Source of the DNA: Pseudomonas baetica
GTDB lineage: Bacteria; Pseudomonadota; Gammaproteobacteria; Pseudomonadales; Pseudomonadaceae
Assembly: GCF_002813455.1 (NCBI RefSeq)
Contig: NZ_PHHE01000001.1
Location: 1,488,001 to 1,552,000, forward strand
Length of the DNA stretch: 64,000 bases
Reading direction: 5' to 3'
Both the position numbers and the translations under genes were made by a program. Shown piece by piece: positions 58,867 to 64,000 of this stretch. A model generated the notes under the pieces. That model had not been told where the DNA came from. It saw nothing but the letters and a program-made list of their open reading frames with translations, and did no database searches. The stretch's first letter is position 1; each line of letters opens with the position of its first letter.

Positions 58867-59787
58867 ATGTTGGGCGAACTTGAAGCTTTCGCGACCGTGG
58901 CTCGCAAGCGCAGCTTCGTCGCCGCGGCACGGACGCTGGGGCGCTCCCCCAGCGCACTGACCCGCGCCGTTCAAGCCCTGGAGGAAAGTGTGGGGCTCAA
59001 GTTGTTCATTCGCTCGTCCAATGCCGTGAGCTTGACCGAAGCGGGTGAATGCTTATTGCCCCACGCGTACAAAATGCTCGATCTGCAACGTGAGGTGGAT
59101 GAAGACCTGGCCGGCCTCAGCGGCCTGGCCTCCGGCTGGATCCGTTTTTCCGCCCCCGAGCTTCTCGGGCACGGGGTATTGCCCCGGTTGATCGCGCAAT
59201 ACTGCGAGCGTTATCCAGACGTAAAAATCGATGTGATTTTCACCGATGAGATCATTGACCCGGCCAAGAGCAAGCTGGACTTCTCGATTCGCGGCGCGTT
59301 TCCACAATCCAGCGAATTGATCGGCTTTGCGCTCTGGAGTTACTCACGTTATCTGTATGCCAGCCCCGACTACCTGGAGCGCAACGGCATGCCCGACTCC
59401 ATCGAGGCACTGGAGTCGCACTCGCTGATCCTGCATACGGCGCCACGGATTCTCAAGGATTGGAATTTTCGCAGTGAGCAGCAGGCCATCAGCTTTCGGG
59501 TTCATCCAAAATTTCGTTTCAGCTCCGGTCTGGCGGTATTTCAGGCAGCCCTGGCAGGCGTCGGGATCGCCCGCTTGGCGGACTGGATGGCGGAGCCCGA
59601 AGTGGAAGCGGGGCGCCTGTGCCGGGTTTGTCCTGAGTACAAACTCACCTCCAGCAGCGGCGAGAGCCCACAGATGCACGCGGTATACCCGGCCGGAAAT
59701 TTGCCGCTGCGGGTGAAGGCATTGATGGAGATGATCCGTGACTTGGGTGAAAGCCTCGAATGTAAACGCGGCTCAGCACTGATATGA
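58867..59787 (+). CDS. LysR-family regulator divergent from the dioxygenase operon
   Basis: 306 residues from the ATG at 58867; a GTG at 58855 (GAGG six bases upstream) may be the true start and would add four residues. HTH LGELEAFATVARKRSFVAAARTLGRSPSALTRAVQALEES, then the two-lobed effector domain (SGWIRFSAPELLGHGVLPRLI, KLDFSIRGAF). Divergence across about 120 bases from the dioxygenase operon marks it as the probable regulator of that operon. Confidence 0.9.
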   Translation: MLGELEAFATVARKRSFVAAARTLGRSPSALTRAVQALEESVGLKLFIRSSNAVSLTEAGECLLPHAYKMLDLQREVDEDLAGLSGLASGWIRFSAPELLGHGVLPRLIAQYCERYPDVKIDVIFTDEIIDPAKSKLDFSIRGAFPQSSELIGFALWSYSRYLYASPDYLERNGMPDSIEALESHSLILHTAPRILKDWNFRSEQQAISFRVHPKFRFSSGLAVFQAALAGVGIARLADWMAEPEVEAGRLCRVCPEYKLTSSSGESPQMHAVYPAGNLPLRVKALMEMIRDLGESLECKRGSALI

Positions 59788-60321
59788 GGTTACGGGGCGT
59801 TTAGCCCAGCCCGGTTACTGTGCAGTTGATCAGACGCTGACACGCTGAAACCCACCCTCGGCTACCGCAGACGAGCATCGACGAGCTGCTACGCCGAGGT
59901 TTTGTATTAGAGCGTCATTGACGCGATGGGGCTATCGACGCCAGCAATGGGGGAAACGCCGGAAAATGCCGCCCCATGTCGGCGCAGTCGCTGACGGAGC
60001 GTAATTCCCCAAATACCAATGCTCACTGTGGGAGCGAGCCTGCTTGCGGCGGCGTAGTGTCAGCCAACATCAATGGAAGCGCTGAGCTCATCGCGAGCAC
60101 ACTGGGTTTTTGATGTTTACGGGACGGCGTCATGAGCGCTTGGCCGATTGTTGCGTCCACCGGTTGAATCCACAGCCAATAGCAGACATTCGATTGAGTG
60201 CCTCTTCGAACCAACCTGCCGATCTTCAGCTAGCGATTGCGGCGTTTCTAGCTACGCTTGCCAGCAAGAGACTGGCGTAAGTACGCCAGCTCTTGAATTG
60301 CGGACTCGGGAGCCAACATAC
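59788..60321. other. Gene-free interval with a decayed REPIN
   Basis: About 530 bases. At 60029-60100 a diverged REP pair is visible: TGTGGGAGCGAGCCTGCTTG, then TCAGCCAACATCAATGG, and a degraded right arm GCTCATCGCGAGCACACTGG. The rest shows short dyads (GTTACTGTGCAGTTGATCAG region) but no gene with a ribosome site. The promoter for the HD-GYP gene should be in the last 100 bases. Confidence 0.6.
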
Positions 60322-61479
60322 ATGGATAGCATGCAGGACGTTTACCCATCAGCTACCGTTCTGGTGGTCGACGATACACCCGATAACCTGATGCTGATCG
60401 CAGAGTTGCTCAAGGACAAATATCGGGTCAAGGCCGCCAACAGCGGCGAAAAGGCCCTGCGCCTGCTACAGGCAGACCCGCTTCCCGACCTGATCCTGCT
60501 GGACATCATGATGCCGGGCCTGTCCGGTCATGACGTTGCCGAGCAGCTCAAGCTTGACGTTCGCATTCGCCACATACCGATCATTTTCCTGACCGCCATG
60601 ACCGCTATGGAGGACGAGATTCGCGGCTTGAGCCTCGGTGCTGCGGATTACATTACCAAGCCGATCATTCCCCCGGTTCTAATGGCCCGGGTCGAGACTC
60701 AGATCAAGCTCAAGGCCGTTGCCGATTTCCTGCGCAATCAGAACGATTTTCTGGAGCAGGAAGTGCAACGGCGCACCCGCGAGGTGATCGCCATCCAGGA
60801 TGTCACGATCCACGCCATGGCCTCGCTGGCTGAAACCCGTGATAACGAAACCGGCAACCACATTCGCCGCACCCAGCACTACATCAAACGCCTGGCTGAA
60901 CTGTTGCGCAATCACCCGCGCTTCCGGGACTTCCTCGACGAGGACACCATCAAACTGCTCTTCAAATCGGCACCGCTGCACGATATCGGCAAGATTGGCA
61001 TTCCTGATCGCATCCTGCTGAAACCGGGACGGCTGACCGCCGAAGAGTTCGAGATCATGAAAACCCACACCACATTGGGACGCGACGCCATCCAGCACGC
61101 CGAGGATCAGTTGGGAATAAACGTCGACTTCCTTCATCTGGCCAAGGAAATTGCCTACGGCCACCAGGAAAAATGGGATGGCAGTGGCTATCCACAAGGC
61201 GTGGCCACCGATGACATCCCGATCAGCGCCCGATTGATGGCCGTGGCGGATGTCTACGATGCGCTGATCAGTCGCCGCGTGTACAAGCCCGGCATGCCTC
61301 ACGAGCAAGCGGTGAAAATCATCCGCGAAGGCCGGGGCTCGCATTTTGATCCGGACATCTGTGACGCGTTTCTCGCCAATGCCGAACAGTTTCGCGCAAT
61401 TGCCGAGCGATTTGCCGACAGCGACCAGGACATGGCCAGGCAGTTAGCCCTGCTTGAGCAAATTGCTGATCGTTCCTGA
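60322..61479 (+). CDS. Response regulator with HD-GYP domain (RpfG type)
   Basis: 385 residues from the ATG at 60322 (GGGAG upstream). N-terminal receiver: VLVVDDTPDNLMLIAELL, Asp in LPDLILLDIMMPGLSGHDV, Lys in ADYITKPIIPP. A coiled-coil linker leads to the HD-GYP domain with LAETRDNETGNHIRRTQHY, the HD pair in SAPLHDIGKIGIPDRILLKPG, GHQEKWDGSGYP (GYP) and MAVADVYDALISRRVYK. All metal-binding residues appear to be kept, so it is probably an active cyclic-di-GMP phosphodiesterase. It is 43 bases upstream of the sensor kinase, with which it likely forms a signalling pair. Confidence 0.94.
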   Translation: MDSMQDVYPSATVLVVDDTPDNLMLIAELLKDKYRVKAANSGEKALRLLQADPLPDLILLDIMMPGLSGHDVAEQLKLDVRIRHIPIIFLTAMTAMEDEIRGLSLGAADYITKPIIPPVLMARVETQIKLKAVADFLRNQNDFLEQEVQRRTREVIAIQDVTIHAMASLAETRDNETGNHIRRTQHYIKRLAELLRNHPRFRDFLDEDTIKLLFKSAPLHDIGKIGIPDRILLKPGRLTAEEFEIMKTHTTLGRDAIQHAEDQLGINVDFLHLAKEIAYGHQEKWDGSGYPQGVATDDIPISARLMAVADVYDALISRRVYKPGMPHEQAVKIIREGRGSHFDPDICDAFLANAEQFRAIAERFADSDQDMARQLALLEQIADRS

Positions 61480-61522
61480 GCCCCGCGCATCACTCTGCAC
61501 ATCCAGCTGAAAGAGGCCGTTT

Positions 61523-64000
61523 ATGAACAGACTGTTCGAGATGCTCGAGCGCCTGTCCCTGCGCAGCAAATTGATCATCGGCTTCGCGGCGTTGATGACA
61601 TTGATCCTGATACTCGGCGTGCAAAGCCTGCGCACCCAGTATTCGCTCAGGCATGAAATGCAGCAGCTGTACCAACAGGATCTTGCCGGTATCCAGCATG
61701 TGCAGGAAGTTCGGGTGCAACTACCGCATCTGTTGCTGGCCATGCAACGGGCGATCGCGACCAATAACGCCGACATCCGCATCAGCGCCAGGGCGCAGAT
61801 GGACCACGCCCAAGAGCGCCTCCTCGAAGCGTTGGCGCAGGTGCGTCCAACACTGCGCAGACAGAGCAGCATCAGCAGCCTGCTGGAATTCGAACGGGTA
61901 TTACAGCGTCTGCAAAAAGATGGCGATGAAGCGTTGGAGTTCGCCGGCAAGGGTTCCTTGGGTCAAGCCTTGATGTTGCTCAACAGTAAGGATTTTCTTG
62001 CGTTGGAACAGGGCGGCGACGGGTTGCTCAACCAGATCGAGAAAAACAAGGAAGCCGACATCCACGATACGGCGAAGAACCTCGCTGAGTATGCCCAGCG
62101 CAGCAGCATGATCACCTATATCTTGCTGTTGGGCGGTTCAACGTTGGCTTTGCTGTTGACCTGGCTGGTCAGCTATTCCATTCGTGTGCCGCTCAACCGC
62201 GTCCGCGTGGCGGTTGATGAATTGGCGTCGGGCAAGCTGGACAGCCAGATCCCCCACACCGACCTGCGCAACGAAACCGGCGACTTGGCGCGGGCCATTG
62301 CCACGCTGCAAGTGGAGGCTTGTCAACTTGAACGCCAGCGTTGGGTGAAAGGCCATGCCTCGCTCCTGCAAGTGGATCTGCAACAGGCAGAGACGCCACA
62401 TCAGTTGGCCCAGGCTTTTTTCAGCCGCATCGCGCCCCGTTTGGGCATATGCCAAGGGGCGCTTTACGTGCTTTATGAGGGCGCTTCGCGCCTGCAATTA
62501 GTCGGCGATTATGCGGTGGACAGTGAGCACCCGTTGCCCGCCGAGCTTGAACTCGGTGAGGGGTTGCTTGGCCAGTGCGCACTGGATCGCCAACCCCGTC
62601 AGCTTGAGGATCTGCCCGAATCGTTCTGGCATGTGCGCGCGCAGTTGGGCGCAGCAGCCGCCAGCCATCTGATGGTGCAGCCGGTGCTGCGTGGCGAGCG
62701 CCTGCTCGGGGTTGTGGAAATGGCTGGCTTTCACTCGCTGGAGGAGAAAGAGGCGTTGCTCTTGCAAGAAGTCCTGCCCAGGCTGGCCGGTGCGATGGCC
62801 ATTATGGAACGCAGCGAGGCAGCCCAAGCGCTGCTGCAGGAAACACGGCGCCAGGCTGACGAAATGGGCGCGCAAACCTTGCTGCTGGAACACCAGGCCA
62901 GAGAGCTGGAGGCCCAGCAGGCAGAACTGCGCGCCACCGAGGCCTGGTACCGCGGCATCATCGAGGCAGCACCGGACGGCATGTTGGTGCTGGGAGCCGA
63001 CGGCCGCATCCTGATGACCAACCCGCAAATGGACACCTTGTTTGGTTACGCCACCGGCGAGCTGATTGGCGCCAGCATCGAGCGTCTGGTACCGCAGGCT
63101 GCCCGCGAGCGGCATGTCAGGTTACGCGACGGCTTCATTGCCAGCGGCGGAACCCGGCAGATGGGCGGCGATCTGGACGATTTGAGCGGAGTACGCAAAG
63201 ACGGCAGCCTGTTCTCTGTGGAAATCGGCCTTTCCCATTTGCCCCGCCTCGAGGGGCGTGGCGTCTGCGTGTGTGCCTCGGTGCGCGACGTGAGTGAACG
63301 CCGGGCGATGGGAGCCAGGCTGCGAACTGCCAGCGATCGCCTGAACCTGGCACAAGAGGCCGGTGACATCGGGTTATTCGACGTCGATCTGGTCAGCGGC
63401 ACAAACTATTGGACTCCCCAGCTTGAAACACTGTTCGGACTTGAGTCTGGCGGCTTCGGTGGTTCGTTGGCGCACTGGAAGGCGCTGGTGCATCCCGAGG
63501 ATGTGGCGCGAGTCAGCAGCACGTTCGAGAACGCCGTTCAGAGTGGCGATGATCGCGTCGAGTTCGACTTCCGGATCGTGCGTAAAAACGATGGGCAGGT
63601 GCGCACGTTCCGCTCGCTGAATCGCTTCTCACGCACGCCTGACGGCAAGCCATTGCGCGCAACCGGCATCAACATCGACGTCACCGCACTGGCAGAGGCT
63701 AGGGCTGCAGCGGAAGAGGCCACGCTGGCCAAGAGCGAGTTCCTCGCCAACATGAGCCATGAGATCCGAACACCGATGAACGCCATCATCGGCATGAGCC
63801 ACTTGGCGCTGCGTACAGAACTGGATAAACGCCAGCGCAACTACATTGAAAAGGTGCACCGATCAGCGGAGAACCTGCTGGGAATCATCAACGACATCCT
63901 CGACTTCTCCAAGATCGAGGCCGGCAGGATGAGCCTCGAACACGTGCCTTTCCGCCTGGAGGACGTATTCGACAGCTTCACCTCGATGATTGGCCTGAAG
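61523..64000 (+). CDS. Large membrane-bound (probably hybrid) sensor histidine kinase, 3' end missing
   Basis: 826 codons are visible and the frame is open at the window edge; AGAGG lies six bases before the ATG. Order: TM1 ([20 protein letters not shown]), a helical periplasmic sensor of about 160 residues, TM2 ([20 protein letters not shown]), HAMP ([20 protein letters not shown]), GAF ([18 protein letters not shown] onward), coiled coil, PAS ([20 protein letters not shown]), a second PAS/PAC ([20 protein letters not shown]) and HisKA with phospho-acceptor in [20 protein letters not shown]. The ATPase and any receiver domains lie beyond the window. It follows the HD-GYP gene, its likely partner. 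Confidence 0.93.
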   Translation, partial: MNRLFEMLERLSLRSKLIIGFAALMTLILILGVQSLRTQYSLRHEMQQLYQQDLAGIQHVQEVRVQLPHLLLAMQRAIATNNADIRISARAQMDHAQERLLEALAQVRPTLRRQSSISSLLEFERVLQRLQKDGDEALEFAGKGSLGQALMLLNSKDFLALEQGGDGLLNQIEKNKEADIHDTAKNLAEYAQRSSMITYILLLGGSTLALLLTWLVSYSIRVPLNRVRVAVDELASGKLDSQIPHTDLRNETGDLARAIATLQVEACQLERQRWVKGHASLLQVDLQQAETPHQLAQAFFSRIAPRLGICQGALYVLYEGASRLQLVGDYAVDSEHPLPAELELGEGLLGQCALDRQPRQLEDLPESFWHVRAQLGAAAASHLMVQPVLRGERLLGVVEMAGFHSLEEKEALLLQEVLPRLAGAMAIMERSEAAQALLQETRRQADEMGAQTLLLEHQARELEAQQAELRATEAWYRGIIEAAPDGMLVLGADGRILMTNPQMDTLFGYATGELIGASIERLVPQAARERHVRLRDGFIASGGTRQMGGDLDDLSGVRKDGSLFSVEIGLSHLPRLEGRGVCVCASVRDVSERRAMGARLRTASDRLNLAQEAGDIGLFDVDLVSGTNYWTPQLETLFGLESGGFGGSLAHWKALVHPEDVARVSSTFENAVQSGDDRVEFDFRIVRKNDGQVRTFRSLNRFSRTPDGKPLRATGINIDVTALAEARAAAEEATLAKSEFLANMSHEIRTPMNAIIGMSHLALRTELDKRQRNYIEKVHRSAENLLGIINDILDFSKIEAGRMSLEHVPFRLEDVFDSFTSMIGLK

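Overview
The window looks like a chromosomal stretch of a Pseudomonas fluorescens-group bacterium. The evidence is the dense set of GTGGGAGCGAGCCTGCTCGCGAA-type REP palindromes in the intergenic gaps, a RAYT transposase, an AprA-type alkaline protease, DUF6124 and DUF2931 small proteins, and the generally GC-rich, SD-led genes. No rRNA, tRNA, CRISPR array, insertion sequence or complete prophage was recognised.

Layout. 1-4.7 kb: end of a glycine-zipper gene, then a three-gene tripartite efflux operon (outer-membrane factor, HlyD adaptor, DUF2955 membrane protein) and a small membrane protein. 4.9-12.4 kb: DeoR-type regulator, a gamma-glutamyl-polyamine-type pair (FAD oxidase and glutamine-synthetase-like ligase) with a possible leader peptide and operator, chrA, a bestrophin, and moaA. 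12.7-14.4 kb: a RAYT gene embedded in a tandem array of 134-bp REPIN-containing units. 14.5-23.9 kb: CAP protein, SleB-like hydrolase, LysR/MFS pair, two L,D-transpeptidases, glutaminase, and a ProA-like dehydrogenase with an N-terminal extension. 23.9-26.1 kb: cynR divergent from cynS-cynT (cyanate detoxification). 26.2-31.8 kb: small genes, topB with a LexA-type box in front of it, aprA, DUF427. 31.8-40.9 kb: SGNH hydrolase, MHS transporter, GMC oxidoreductase, two regulators, LysE exporter, zinc alcohol dehydrogenase, GNAT.

41.0-47.3 kb: a tightly packed seven-gene minus-strand operon (thermostable-hemolysin-family protein, AMP-dependent ligase, haem-oxygenase-like iron enzyme, SDR, periplasmic TPR protein, response regulator, histidine kinase). 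Five of its six junctions overlap. It reads as a self-regulated small-molecule pathway, but the iron enzyme carries a one-base frameshift as given.

47.5-50.6 kb: cytochrome b561, then an AT-richer secreted phospholipase-like gene framed by a long direct repeat that includes a decayed second cytochrome b561 and its REPIN. 50.9-52.5 kb: Tat-exported beta-carbonic anhydrase and degraded sequence with REPs. 52.6-56.4 kb: a hairpin-rich intergenic element, a DUF6124 gene, a DUF2235 (Tle1-like) phospholipase effector and two tandem DUF2931 lipoprotein genes with a third remnant, likely a type VI effector-immunity module. 56.4-59.8 kb: YbaK, TSUP exporter and a clavaminate-synthase-like dioxygenase with a divergent LysR. 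60.3-64 kb: an HD-GYP response regulator followed by a large sensor kinase that runs off the window.
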